A DNA stretch of 64,000 nucleotides from an uncultured Bacteroidales bacterium (GTDB taxonomy: Bacteria > Bacteroidota > Bacteroidia > Bacteroidales > Paludibacteraceae): NCBI GenBank assembly GCA_900317345.1, contig ONGK01000006.1, forward strand, positions 35,020 through 99,019, written 5' to 3'. A program made the translations under genes and the position numbers. The first letter of the stretch is position 1, and each line of letters opens with the position of its first letter. Shown in pieces: positions 32,238-40,500 of this stretch. The notes below the pieces were generated by a model that saw nothing but the letters and a program-made list of their open reading frames with translations, did no database searches and was not told the origin of the DNA.

Positions 32238-33098
32238 ATGCGCAAGCATCGGTTTCGTAATTCCTATCTAACGTCAGCTATCAGTGTATCGCTGGTGTTA
32301 TGTCTAATCGGGCTGGAGTGCATTTTATTGCTCTCCGCCGGTTCTCTTATTACGCGCATGCGTGAGAATATCACGCTGACGGCTGTGTTGTCGCAGGAAA
32401 CTGATAGCACGCAGTGCGCGCGTATGGAGAATCTGTTGGCGGACAATCAGCGTTACAGCGGTTATACCTATATCTCTGCGCAGCAGGCATTGGAGGAGCA
32501 TATTCGCTCGTTAGGCGAAGACCCAAGTGCTTTTCTGGGTTATAACCCGTTAAGCGCGAGCTATGAGATTCATCCGACGGATGCATATAGTTCACCGGAT
32601 AGTCTGGCGATGATAGCGAGTGAGATAGAGGCGCTGCCATTTGTCACGGAGGTGATTTATCCGCGCGATTTGGCAGATCTGATGAGTAGCAATGTGCATG
32701 ATTTCTCGCTCATCCTGTTGGCTATAGCCTTAGCACTCTTACTGGTGTCTATGGTGCTGATAGTGAATACCATCCGCTTGCAGATTTATTCCAAACGGTT
32801 TATTATCAATACAATGACGCTGGTGGGCGCTACATCTTGGGTGACCCGCCGTCCGTTTGTGTTGCGCAACATGCGTATGGGCTTTATTGCAGGCTTGGTT
32901 GCATTGACCGTATTGGGCGCAGCCGTGTATTATGTGGAGTTTAAACTGGGCTTAATGCTCTTCCCGCTGACGTGGCAGAATATTCTGTTTGTCACGGCTA
33001 TCGTTCTTTGCTCCGGGCTCTTGATAACGCTCTTTGCTTCGCTGATTGCTACTGGGCGATATATTCGTATGGATAACAACTCATTGTACGAAATTTGA
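32238..33098 (+). CDS. ftsX: Cell division ABC transporter permease FtsX
   Basis: FtsX, with the ATPase FtsE, controls peptidoglycan hydrolases at the septum. 286 residues with four membrane helices: one near 17-39 before a large extracytoplasmic loop, and three between about 155 and 280 (FSLILLAIALALLLVSMVLIV, and so on). The loop has ENITLTAVLSQETDSTQC, and the end of the second helix has IRLQIYSKRFIINTMTLVGAT, the usual FtsX motif. No ftsE is next to it. Starts 3 bp after porN. Confidence 0.93.
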   Translation: MRKHRFRNSYLTSAISVSLVLCLIGLECILLLSAGSLITRMRENITLTAVLSQETDSTQCARMENLLADNQRYSGYTYISAQQALEEHIRSLGEDPSAFLGYNPLSASYEIHPTDAYSSPDSLAMIASEIEALPFVTEVIYPRDLADLMSSNVHDFSLILLAIALALLLVSMVLIVNTIRLQIYSKRFIINTMTLVGATSWVTRRPFVLRNMRMGFIAGLVALTVLGAAVYYVEFKLGLMLFPLTWQNILFVTAIVLCSGLLITLFASLIATGRYIRMDNNSLYEI

Positions 33099-33115
33099 AA
33101 TAAACATAGAAACAT

Positions 33116-33331
33116 ATGAAAAAGACATTGCCAACACTCAACCTTATACTCATTGCGGTATCGGTCGTTATCATAGTGCTGGGTTTTGCACTTATGGCGG
33201 GTGAACCGTCGGGTGAGGTGTATAATCCCGATATTTTCTCTTTCCGCCGTATTACGGTAGGACCGATGATATCGCTCTTCGGTTTCCTGCTTATGTTGTT
33301 TGCTATTTTATTTCGCAGTAAGAAGAAATGA
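33116..33331 (+). CDS. DUF3098 family small membrane protein
   Basis: 71 residues with two membrane helices ([20 protein letters not shown] and [16 protein letters not shown]) joined by a short loop with [14 protein letters not shown], the DUF3098 pattern. A Bacteroidota family of unknown function usually found between ftsX and uppP, as here. The stop overlaps the uppP start (ATGA). Confidence 0.93.
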   Translation: MKKTLPTLNLILIAVSVVIIVLGFALMAGEPSGEVYNPDIFSFRRITVGPMISLFGFLLMLFAILFRSKKK

Positions 33332-34134
33332 ATTGGTTAGAGGCATTGATATTAGGTATAGTGCAGGGGCTGACAGAATTCCTGCCGGTTTCTTCCTCCG
33401 GCCATCTGGAGATAGGTCATGCTTTATTGGGCGTGTCCGGAGAGGAGAATCTGACATTCGCCATCATTGTTCATACGGCTACGGTTTTCTCCACCTTGGT
33501 GGTGCTGTGGCATGAAGTGGCGAAACTGTTTCAGGGAACGTTTACCACGTGGCAATGGAATAGAGAGAAAGACTATGTGGCGAAGATTTTGGTATCCATG
33601 ATACCGGTGTTCATTGTAGGCATGTTTTTTAAGGACCAGGTGGAATCTTTCTTCGGGAATGGCTTGTTGCTTGTCGGAATATGCTTGCTGATAACAGCCT
33701 TTCTGCTGGCTTTGAGTGAGTGGCTCCAGAAACGACGTCAAGACGCGGGACATGAAGTGACCTATAAAGATGCCATCATCATCGGTCTGGCGCAAGCGTG
33801 TGCAGTATTGCCGGGCTTAAGCCGTTCCGGTACCACTATTGCAACGGGGTTGCTTTGCGGCGTGAAGAAAGAGAGTGTGGCGCAGTTCTCGTTCCTAATG
33901 GTGCTCATTCCCATCTTGGGAGAGGCGTTCCTGGATTTATTGAAACTGCTGCAGGGCGAACTGACGAGCGAGTTAGGTATCGCGCCTGCCGTTGTGGGCT
34001 TCGTGGCTGCCTTCCTGACAGGCTGTTTCGCGTGCCGTTTCATGATAGAGATTGTGCGCCGCCAGCGCCTTATCTGGTTCGCACTCTATTGCGCTATTGT
34101 CGGCACAATGACTATTATAGCCACAGTTTGTTGA
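33328..34134 (+). CDS. uppP: Undecaprenyl-diphosphate phosphatase
   Basis: Dephosphorylates undecaprenyl diphosphate to recycle the carrier lipid for peptidoglycan and surface glycans; in other bacteria more copies give bacitracin tolerance. 268 residues, mostly membrane helices. Catalytic blocks are present: [17 protein letters not shown] near residues 14-30 and [15 protein letters not shown] near 162-176. Start overlaps the DUF3098 stop. Confidence 0.97.
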   Translation: MNWLEALILGIVQGLTEFLPVSSSGHLEIGHALLGVSGEENLTFAIIVHTATVFSTLVVLWHEVAKLFQGTFTTWQWNREKDYVAKILVSMIPVFIVGMFFKDQVESFFGNGLLLVGICLLITAFLLALSEWLQKRRQDAGHEVTYKDAIIIGLAQACAVLPGLSRSGTTIATGLLCGVKKESVAQFSFLMVLIPILGEAFLDLLKLLQGELTSELGIAPAVVGFVAAFLTGCFACRFMIEIVRRQRLIWFALYCAIVGTMTIIATVC

Positions 34135-34135
34135 T

Positions 34136-34825
34136 ATGTGGGACTTTGAGCAAGGAGAAGTACTGGCGTTTGATAAACCGCTACATTGGACTTCGTTTGA
34201 CTTAGTGGCCAAGGTGCGGTATAACCTGTGTCGGAAATTGGGAACAAAGAAGCTCAAAGTCGGTCATACTGGCACATTGGATCCATTGGCAACAGGGGTT
34301 GTCATCATCTGCACGGGCCGAAAGACGAAGCTCATTGATAAGCTGCAGTATGATGTCAAGGAATATGTCGCCACGCTGCAGTTGGGGGCTACGACGCCGA
34401 GTTACGACATGGAAAAAGGGGTCGATGCGACCTATCCAACGGAGCATATCACCCGCGAACTGATAGATAGCACTATCCCGCAGTTTCTGGGCGAGCAATG
34501 GCAAGTGCCGCCTGTCTTCTCTGCCGTGCAGATTAATGGGAAACGCGCCTACGAATATGCCCGCAAAGGGGAAGAGGTGGAACTCAAACCCAAGTTGCTT
34601 GTGATTGATGAGATTGAGGTGTTGGAGTTTGACCCAACGCAAATGCTGCTCACTATCCGTGTGGTGTGCTCAAAAGGGACATATATTCGCGCCTTGGCGC
34701 GGGATATCGGAGAGCGGTTGAATTCAGGTGCTTATCTCAAGGCCTTGCGCCGCACCCGGGTCGGGGACACGCGTGTCGAAGATTGTTGGACGATAGATAG
34801 ATTTTTAGAAAAACTCAAGGATTAG
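34136..34825 (+). CDS. truB: tRNA pseudouridine-55 synthase TruB
   Basis: Makes pseudouridine 55 in the T loop of tRNAs. 229 residues: MWDFEQGEVLAFDKPLHWTSFDLV, the motif HTGTLDPLATGVVIICTGRKTK with the catalytic Asp near residue 46, then KEYVATLQLGATTPSYDMEKG and PPVFSAVQINGKRAYEYARKG. The C-terminal VCSKGTYIRALARDIGERL is typical. It lacks a C-terminal PUA domain, which gives a short form. Start is 1 bp past the uppP stop. Confidence 0.96.
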   Translation: MWDFEQGEVLAFDKPLHWTSFDLVAKVRYNLCRKLGTKKLKVGHTGTLDPLATGVVIICTGRKTKLIDKLQYDVKEYVATLQLGATTPSYDMEKGVDATYPTEHITRELIDSTIPQFLGEQWQVPPVFSAVQINGKRAYEYARKGEEVELKPKLLVIDEIEVLEFDPTQMLLTIRVVCSKGTYIRALARDIGERLNSGAYLKALRRTRVGDTRVEDCWTIDRFLEKLKD

Positions 34826-34829
34826 AATT

Positions 34830-35951
34830 ATGTACAAGACGAATGATATGAGACTCTGTCAGTTTAGATTTAAGCTGCCAGAAGAATTGATTGCTCAGTT
34901 CCCCGCGCCCTATCGTGACGATGCGCGGTTAATGGTGTTGCATCGCAAGACGGGTGAGATTGAGCATAAGTCGCTGCCGGAATTGATTACATATTTTGAC
35001 GAGGGAGACTTGTTTGTGTTTAATGACAGCAAGGTCTTTCCTGCCCGTTTATGGGGCCGCAAGGAAAAGACAAATGCGCTCATTGAAGTATTTCTCCTGC
35101 GTGAGTTGAATCACAAGAACCGCTATTGGGATGTGTTGGTTGAGCCGGCTCGTAAGATTCGTATTGGCAACAAACTGACGTTTGAAGAAGACCCTGCTAT
35201 TGTGGCGGAGGTGATTGACAACACCACCAGCCGCGGCCGTACGTTCCGTTTCTTGACCGACTATGACAACGAGGAGTTCGTATCCCGCTTGTACGCGCTG
35301 GGCAGTGCTCCGCTACCTAAGTATATCCGTCGTCCGATGGACGAAAACACACAAGCCCAATACGAAGAATCGTTCCATGACCAGCCTGTGCGTGAAATGG
35401 ATATTGAGCGCTATCAGACTATTTTTGCTGACAAGATTGGCGCTGTTGCTGCGCCCGCGTCCGGCATGCATTTCTCGAAGCATCTGCTCAAACGCATGGA
35501 GATTCGTGGCATCGAAACGGCGTTTATGACCAGCCATGTGTCGCTGGGTGTGTTCAAGGATATTGACGTGGAGGACTTGACGAAAAATAAAATGGAGTCC
35601 GAGCAGATCATCCTTCCCGAAGCCATGGCCAATGCCGTGAATAAGGCGCGTGAAGACCAACGTCGGATATGCGCTGTCGGCACGGAGGTGATGCGTGCGA
35701 TGGAGCATGTGGCCGGCACGAACGGGTTGCTCAAAGAGTACGATGGTTGGACCAACAAATTCATCTTCCCGCCGTACAACTTCTCCGTGGCGAATAGCTT
35801 CTTCGTGAATTTCTATATGCCATGCTCCAGCCAGTTGCTCATGGTAGCAGCTTTTGCTGGATACGAAGAGACGATGCATGCCTACGAGGTGGCGGTGGAG
35901 GAAGGATACCGCTTCGGCGATTATGGCGATGCGATGTTAATTGTAGATTGA
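34830..35951 (+). CDS. queA: tRNA preQ1(34) S-adenosylmethionine ribosyltransferase-isomerase
   Basis: Forms epoxyqueuosine from preQ1 in tRNA anticodons GUN. 373 residues: LPEELIAQFPAPYRDDARLMVLHR, FVFNDSKVFPARLWG, KIGAVAAPASGMHFSKHLL (APTAGLHF in most species) and HVSLGVFKDI. An in-frame ATG at 34848 (MRLCQFRF) is an equally good start. The sequence PEAMANAVNKA here is normal for the family and not part of the Ala-Asn repeat noted elsewhere. Its stop overlaps the ung start (TGATG). Confidence 0.95.
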   Translation: MYKTNDMRLCQFRFKLPEELIAQFPAPYRDDARLMVLHRKTGEIEHKSLPELITYFDEGDLFVFNDSKVFPARLWGRKEKTNALIEVFLLRELNHKNRYWDVLVEPARKIRIGNKLTFEEDPAIVAEVIDNTTSRGRTFRFLTDYDNEEFVSRLYALGSAPLPKYIRRPMDENTQAQYEESFHDQPVREMDIERYQTIFADKIGAVAAPASGMHFSKHLLKRMEIRGIETAFMTSHVSLGVFKDIDVEDLTKNKMESEQIILPEAMANAVNKAREDQRRICAVGTEVMRAMEHVAGTNGLLKEYDGWTNKFIFPPYNFSVANSFFVNFYMPCSSQLLMVAAFAGYEETMHAYEVAVEEGYRFGDYGDAMLIVD

Positions 35952-36613
35952 TGAATGTTCGTATAGACCCATCTTGGCAACGCGTGTTGCAGACGGAGTT
36001 TGACAAGCCTTATTTCGAACTCCTGACCCAATATGTGCGCCAGCAATACAAGACCTGTCGGTGCTTTCCGCCGGCAGGACTTATTTTTAATGCCTTCGAT
36101 TCTTGTCCGTTTGATCGGGTGCGGGTGGTTATTATCGGCCAGGACCCGTACCATGAGCCGGGGCAAGCGATGGGACTCTCTTTCTCGGTGCCGGAAGGCG
36201 TGCAGATTCCTCCTTCGTTGATGAACATCTACAAGGAGATTAACCGAGACCTCGGCACGCCTATTCCGCAAAGCGGAGATTTGCATCGTTGGGCGGAACA
36301 GGGTGTATTGTTGCTCAACGCCACACTGACGGTCGAGGCGCACAAAGCAGGCAGCCACCAGGGCAAAGGATGGGAAGAGTTGACCGATGCAGCCATCGCG
36401 GCGCTCAACAAAGAGCGCGAACACTTGGTCTTCATGCTTTGGGGCTCATATGCGCAGCGCAAAGGTCAGTTCATCGACCGCCGCAAGCATCTGGTGCTCC
36501 AGACCTCGCATCCCTCGCCGCTTTCTGTGTATCGAGGTTTTGATGGCTGTGGCCATTTCAGCGCTGCGAATAACTATTTGCTCAAACACGGTCTCGCACC
36601 CATTAATTGGTAA
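35951..36613 (+). CDS. ung: Uracil-DNA glycosylase, family 1
   Basis: Removes uracil from DNA. 220 residues. The catalytic water-activating motif GQDPYHEPGQAMGLSFSV is near residues 62-79, LLLNATLTVEAHKAGSH near 120-136 and the DNA-binding loop HPSPLSVYRGF near 187-197. The frame is open upstream to 35822 inside queA, but the ATG at 35951 gives the family N-terminus. Last gene of the run starting at 26197; a hairpin with a T-run follows. Confidence 0.96.
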   Translation: MNVRIDPSWQRVLQTEFDKPYFELLTQYVRQQYKTCRCFPPAGLIFNAFDSCPFDRVRVVIIGQDPYHEPGQAMGLSFSVPEGVQIPPSLMNIYKEINRDLGTPIPQSGDLHRWAEQGVLLLNATLTVEAHKAGSHQGKGWEELTDAAIAALNKEREHLVFMLWGSYAQRKGQFIDRRKHLVLQTSHPSPLSVYRGFDGCGHFSAANNYLLKHGLAPINW

Positions 36614-36649
36614 TAGTTTCTTCTTTAGTTGTTATCTGCGATGCTTCTC

Positions 36650-36694
36650 TTCGATATATTGAATATCCTTATATCGAAAATTCTCATTTTTTTT
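36650..36694 (+). terminator. Probable terminator after ung
   Basis: Perfect 9-bp arms TTCGATATA (36650-36658) and TATATCGAA (36670-36678), an 11-nt loop, then a T-rich run from about 36684. The stem is AT-rich and would be weak. Confidence 0.5.
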
Positions 36695-36704
36695 CTCCAA
36701 ATAT

Positions 36705-36736
36705 TTGCATATATGTAAAATTTGTTGTACCTTTGC
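36705..36736 (+). promoter_or_regulatory. Promoter of the lipoprotein pair
   Basis: TTGCATA (36705-36711), 16 bp, TACCTTTGC (36728-36736). The first ATG is 8 bp further on, so translation may be leaderless. Confidence 0.82.
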
Positions 36737-36744
36737 ACATTAGA

Positions 36745-36897
36745 ATGTTAAGAATCCCTTACATATTGTTGCTTTTGGTCATTTGTTCGATTTCTTCCTG
36801 CACTCCTCTTCCTAATGAGGGGATAGTTGGAGTCTTTAGTCCAAATTCATTCAATGGGAGCTACTTGTATATTAACGGTAATTTTAAAAAAATATAG
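36745..36897 (+). CDS. Small lipoprotein (50 residues), unrecognised
   Basis: A 50-residue product: hydrophobic signal MLRIPYILLLLVICSISSC with a lipobox ending in Cys19, then only about 31 residues (TPLPNEGIVGVFSPNSFNGS and a short rest). The frame is open upstream, but the ATG at 36745 sits just after the promoter and begins the signal peptide. I recognise no family. It is followed 12 bp later by a larger lipoprotein, so the two are probably co-transcribed. AT-rich compared with the neighbours. Confidence 0.6.
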   Translation: MLRIPYILLLLVICSISSCTPLPNEGIVGVFSPNSFNGSYLYINGNFKKI

Positions 36898-36909
36898 TTT
36901 GTCACGATT

Positions 36910-37770
36910 ATGAAAACGAAAACACTACTTTTATTGTCTGTTTTGGCCTTTGCAGCATGCCAAAAAGATGAATTGAATCAAATAGAAGAAAAAGAGTCTC
37001 CCAAGTATGCTATTTTATATAATGGAAACTCGCCTTATCTGGATTGGTATTATACAAATAAGGAGGCTTTTGTAACATATTTTCTCAAAGACTATCCTAA
37101 TAATCCGAAGGGGGGGCTGCGTGAGAAAGTAACAAGAGCCGAAGATCATACAATTAGTGTAAATAAGAATGTCAATATTCGGATTCATGACGAATATAAA
37201 TTTAGCGAGGAAGACAATACCACTTTTCTTTATCTAACCCGTACAGCTGATATAAATGGCACTAAAAGTGTCCAATATATTGACCAATTCAATATCCCAT
37301 CTGCATCCCCTATCGAGATTATACGTCCCCAAGTAGACAATTGCAATCCTATACCGATGTGCTATTATGATAATTTTGAGATAGAGTGGAATGGCGATAA
37401 AACGAATCACAATGGCGTAGTAATTATAGCCGAGTGGAACGGCTGTACAATGCATAAGCCGGCAGAACCAACATCATGGGCAAATATTGATATTGTGAAA
37501 GATAGCGGATTGGCCACATTGAATACTGCGTTGTTTGATAAAATGCCGGATAAGGCATTGGTTAATCTATGGCTGATTCGTGGAAATCTGCTTACCTTTG
37601 GGGACCAAGACGGGACATTCATAAAGCATATACAAGAACTATCACCGGGCGGCATAATGGAATCACTTTCCCAGCAACCGAAACAGTTATTAGATTTACA
37701 ACCCTTCATGTTAGGTTCTGCGGCTGTCTCTACGTTCTCCTTTTTCTTGATTAGAGATTTGGAGAAATAA
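36910..37770 (+). CDS. Lipoprotein of unknown function
   Basis: 286 residues with a lipoprotein signal (MKTKTLLLLSVLAFAAC, Cys17). The mature protein is rich in Asn, Asp, Thr and aromatic residues. It has a cluster of Cys (VDNCNPIPMCYYD, and later WNGCTMH), beta-strand-like segments (HNGVVIIAEWNG) and a final hydrophobic stretch before a charged end (STFSFFLIRDLEK). No family is recognised. Lower GC and the lone position between ung and polA suggest a recently acquired or fast-evolving unit. The lipid-anchored form implies the outer membrane or cell surface. Confidence 0.75.
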   Translation: MKTKTLLLLSVLAFAACQKDELNQIEEKESPKYAILYNGNSPYLDWYYTNKEAFVTYFLKDYPNNPKGGLREKVTRAEDHTISVNKNVNIRIHDEYKFSEEDNTTFLYLTRTADINGTKSVQYIDQFNIPSASPIEIIRPQVDNCNPIPMCYYDNFEIEWNGDKTNHNGVVIIAEWNGCTMHKPAEPTSWANIDIVKDSGLATLNTALFDKMPDKALVNLWLIRGNLLTFGDQDGTFIKHIQELSPGGIMESLSQQPKQLLDLQPFMLGSAAVSTFSFFLIRDLEK

Positions 37771-37936
37771 AGTCAAAATCCTCTGTAATGGTCAAATCTT
37801 CATCCTCCGTGGGGAGAAGACTTACGCCATAGACGGCCAAAAGTGCAATAACTTCGTTCTTTAGTACGGCATCCCGTGCCCGCCATACGCCAAGCCCTCC
37901 GACTATTTGCAGCCGGAGGGCTTGCTCTCTGCTCAA
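37751..37936 (-). CDS. Possible small reading frame (61 residues), doubtful
   Basis: An ATG at 37936 opens a 61-codon frame ending LLPTEDEDLTITEDFDFISPNL. It overlaps the 3' end of the lipoprotein gene by 20 bp and covers the strong inverted repeat at 37891-37924. No promoter of the standard form precedes it and no family is recognised. It may be only a chance frame or a relic of a longer gene. Confidence 0.2.
   Translation of the reverse strand: MSREQALRLQIVGGLGVWRARDAVLKNEVIALLAVYGVSLLPTEDEDLTITEDFDFISPNL
37891..37924. repeat. Perfect 11-bp inverted repeat
   Basis: Arms CAAGCCCTCCG (37891-37901) and CGGAGGGCTTG (37914-37924) with a 12-nt loop. It is GC-rich in an AT-rich region. No T-run follows on either strand, so it is not a standard terminator. 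Confidence 0.85.
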
Positions 37937-38050
37937 CCTCGGAGAAACTCCTTACGCCCTACGTACCAAACTATAAACTTCATATAAAGCTCATATAAAC
38001 CTCATTCAAGGCTTATATGTACAAAACTATATAAAATCTACATCCCTTTT

Positions 38051-38066
38051 TGTATAAAATTATACA
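38051..38066. promoter_or_regulatory. Candidate operator upstream of polA
   Basis: Dyad TGTATAA-AA-TTATACA, 5 bp before the polA -33 element. The position suits a repressor or activator site; the protein is unknown. Confidence 0.4.
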
Positions 38067-38071
38067 AACTC

Positions 38072-38103
38072 TTGCATATGTCAAATAAAAGCAGTAATTT
38101 TGC
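38072..38103 (+). promoter_or_regulatory. Promoter of polA
   Basis: TTGCATA (38072-38078), 16 bp, TAATTTTGC (38095-38103). Leader about 30 nt. Confidence 0.85.
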
Positions 38104-38138
38104 ACTCGCATAAGGAACAACTTAACGGTTTAGCAAAT

Positions 38139-40472
38139 ATGGCGAAGACATTACTTCTGATAGACGCCTACGCGATGATTTTTCGTGCGTACTATGCCTT
38201 CATTCGTGCGCCGCGCATGAATAGCAAAGGCGAAAACACATCTGCTATTTTCGGTTTTGCCGTCACGCTGGAGGACCTGATAAAGAAAATCAACCCTACC
38301 CACATGGGCGTTGCTTTTGACCCTGCCGGCGGCACGTTCCGCCACGAGGCGTACGAGCAATACAAAGCGCAGCGGCCGGAGACGCCTGAGGACATCCGTA
38401 AGGCTGTGCCTGTGATAAAGCAGATATTGCAGGCAATGAATATCCCTGTTCTGGAGGTGTCCGGATTTGAGGCAGATGATGTGATAGGTACGCTGTCGCG
38501 GAAAGGCGAGCAAGCCGGATACGAGGTATATATGGCTACGCCGGACAAGGACTACGGGCAGCTCGTTTCCGAACATGTGTTTATGTATCGCCCGCGTCAT
38601 ACCGGCGGTTTCGAACTGATGGGACCGAAAGAGGTGTGCGACAAATACGGTCTCCAAAACAAGAACCAAGTCATTGATCTTCTCGGGCTTATGGGCGATG
38701 CGAGTGATAACATCCCCGGATGCAAAGGAGTAGGGGAGAAGACGGCCGTCGCCCTGCTGCAGCAGTTTGGCTCGATTGATAACATGCTGGCGAACACCGA
38801 CCAGATAAAAGGTGCGCTGCGCCAGAAAGTCGAATCCCAGGTGGAGGAAATCAAATTCTCGCGCTTCCTGGCTACCATTCGCACGGATGTGCCCATTGAG
38901 TTGAATGAAGCGTTGCTGGCGAAGAGAGAACCGAACATGGAAGCACTCACTGCCTTGTACCGGGAGCTGGAGTTCAATACCCTTCTCAAGCGATTGCCGT
39001 CAAGTGCTGCGGGTGCGCCAAGTACACCGAAGCCGGTTGCTCCAAAGAAACCCAAACAGGACACCACCGGCGTTCTCGACCTTTTCGGTTCTATTGAAGA
39101 AGAGCAGGGACAGACCGGCAACAGCCAGGACGCACAGCCTACCTACGACACCATAGAGAATCGCCTCTGCCAATATCTTCTCAACCCCGAGGTGGCGTTT
39201 AATCCCTATAAGGAACCTGACTTCGCAGCGCTCAAAGCCGATGCGGATTTGTGGAACTTGTACAACGATGTGGAATTGCCGCTGGTGCCTGTGCTCCGAG
39301 AAATGGAGGAAGCGGGAGTGCGCATTGATATTGACAAACTGAAAAAGGCCGAAGAAACGCTTACGGCCGAGTTGAATGAATTGGAGAAGCGCATCTATGA
39401 ACTCGCGGGAGAGCCGTTCAATATCAATAGCCCGCGGCAAGTAGGAGAATTACTCTTCGACAAACTCAAGCTTGACACCAAAGCCAAGAAATCAAAGAAC
39501 GGCCAGTACTCGACGTCGGAGGAAGTGCTGCTCGCGCTGAAGGAACGTCACGAGATTGTCGGACTAATCTTAGACCATAGGGAACTGAAAAAGCTAATCT
39601 CGACCTACATTTCTGCTCTTCCGACGTATATCGCCAAAGATGGAAAGATTCACACGACCTATAACCAGACGGTAACGGCCACGGGGCGCTTGTCCAGCAG
39701 TAACCCGAACCTGCAGAACCTGCCCATTCGTTCGGAACGGGGACGATTCATTCGCGAAGCGGTTATTCCGGACGACGGTTGTCTGTTCCTCAGTGCCGAT
39801 TACAGCCAGATAGAGCTGCGGCTCATGGCGCATTTCTCGCAGGACGAACATATGCTCGCGGCTTTCCGTACCGGACAGGACATCCATGCGGCTACAGCTG
39901 CACGTATTTTTAAACAGCCGATAGAGAATATCACCAAAGACCAGCGCCGGCAAGCGAAAACAGCCAATTTCGGTATTATTTACGGTATTTCGGCCTTCGG
40001 TTTAGCGCAACAACTGGATTGCTCGCGCGCGGACGCCAAGCAACTCATTGATGATTATTTTGCTGCGTTCCCTCGCGTAATCAGTTATATAGAAAGCCAG
40101 AAAGAACTGGCGCGGCAACGCGGCTATGCCGAGACCCTTTTCGGGCGGAAACGCTATCTGCCGGATATCAATTCGCACAACGCCACCGTCCGTTCATTCG
40201 CTGAACGAAATGCCGTCAACGCACCTATCCAGGGAACCGCGGCGGATATTATCAAGATGGCGATGGTTTCTATCCATCATCGCCTCAAAGCGGAAGGACT
40301 CAAGGCGCAGATGATTATGCAGGTGCACGACGAACTGAACTTCAACGTCCCTGTCGCTGAAGTGGACCGCGTCCGCGAAATCGTCGTTACGGAAATGCAG
40401 AACGCTGTCCATCTGTCCATTCCTCTCATCGCTGAGTGTGGAGTAGGGCAGAACTGGCTCGAAGCCCATTAA
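38139..40472 (+). CDS. polA: DNA polymerase I lacking the 3'-5' exonuclease domain
   Basis: 777 residues from the ATG at 38139. The 5'-nuclease domain is complete (about 1-285: LLIDAYAMIFRAYYAF, SGFEADDVIGTLS, MGDASDNIPGCKGVGEKTA). The polymerase domain is complete (about 375-777: TVTATGRLSSSNPNLQN, SADYSQIELRLMAHFS, RRQAKTANFGIIYGIS, MQVHDELNF). Between them only about 90 residues remain, Pro/Lys/Gln-rich (APKKPKQD) plus YDTIENRLCQYLLNPE. The roughly 190-residue proofreading domain and its DxE, NxxxD and YxxxD motifs are absent. So it can process Okazaki primers but not proofread. No frameshift is visible; the join is in frame. Confidence 0.96.
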   Translation: MAKTLLLIDAYAMIFRAYYAFIRAPRMNSKGENTSAIFGFAVTLEDLIKKINPTHMGVAFDPAGGTFRHEAYEQYKAQRPETPEDIRKAVPVIKQILQAMNIPVLEVSGFEADDVIGTLSRKGEQAGYEVYMATPDKDYGQLVSEHVFMYRPRHTGGFELMGPKEVCDKYGLQNKNQVIDLLGLMGDASDNIPGCKGVGEKTAVALLQQFGSIDNMLANTDQIKGALRQKVESQVEEIKFSRFLATIRTDVPIELNEALLAKREPNMEALTALYRELEFNTLLKRLPSSAAGAPSTPKPVAPKKPKQDTTGVLDLFGSIEEEQGQTGNSQDAQPTYDTIENRLCQYLLNPEVAFNPYKEPDFAALKADADLWNLYNDVELPLVPVLREMEEAGVRIDIDKLKKAEETLTAELNELEKRIYELAGEPFNINSPRQVGELLFDKLKLDTKAKKSKNGQYSTSEEVLLALKERHEIVGLILDHRELKKLISTYISALPTYIAKDGKIHTTYNQTVTATGRLSSSNPNLQNLPIRSERGRFIREAVIPDDGCLFLSADYSQIELRLMAHFSQDEHMLAAFRTGQDIHAATAARIFKQPIENITKDQRRQAKTANFGIIYGISAFGLAQQLDCSRADAKQLIDDYFAAFPRVISYIESQKELARQRGYAETLFGRKRYLPDINSHNATVRSFAERNAVNAPIQGTAADIIKMAMVSIHHRLKAEGLKAQMIMQVHDELNFNVPVAEVDRVREIVVTEMQNAVHLSIPLIAECGVGQNWLEAH

Positions 40473-40500
40473 ATCATTAATCATAAATCATCAATCATAA

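Larger units (their letters stand above)
37771..38071. other. Intergenic stretch before polA, with inverted repeats
   Basis: No firm gene. It has the hairpin at 37891-37924, loosely repeated CATATAAA-type words at about 37978-38020, and a TGTATAA/TTATACA dyad at 38051-38066 next to the polA promoter. Confidence 0.5.

Noticed and set aside
34830-35951. ANA run in queA (AMANAVNKA) as a further GCC-RAY site
   Set aside because: This sequence is normal for the QueA family and has only one AAT-GCC pair.
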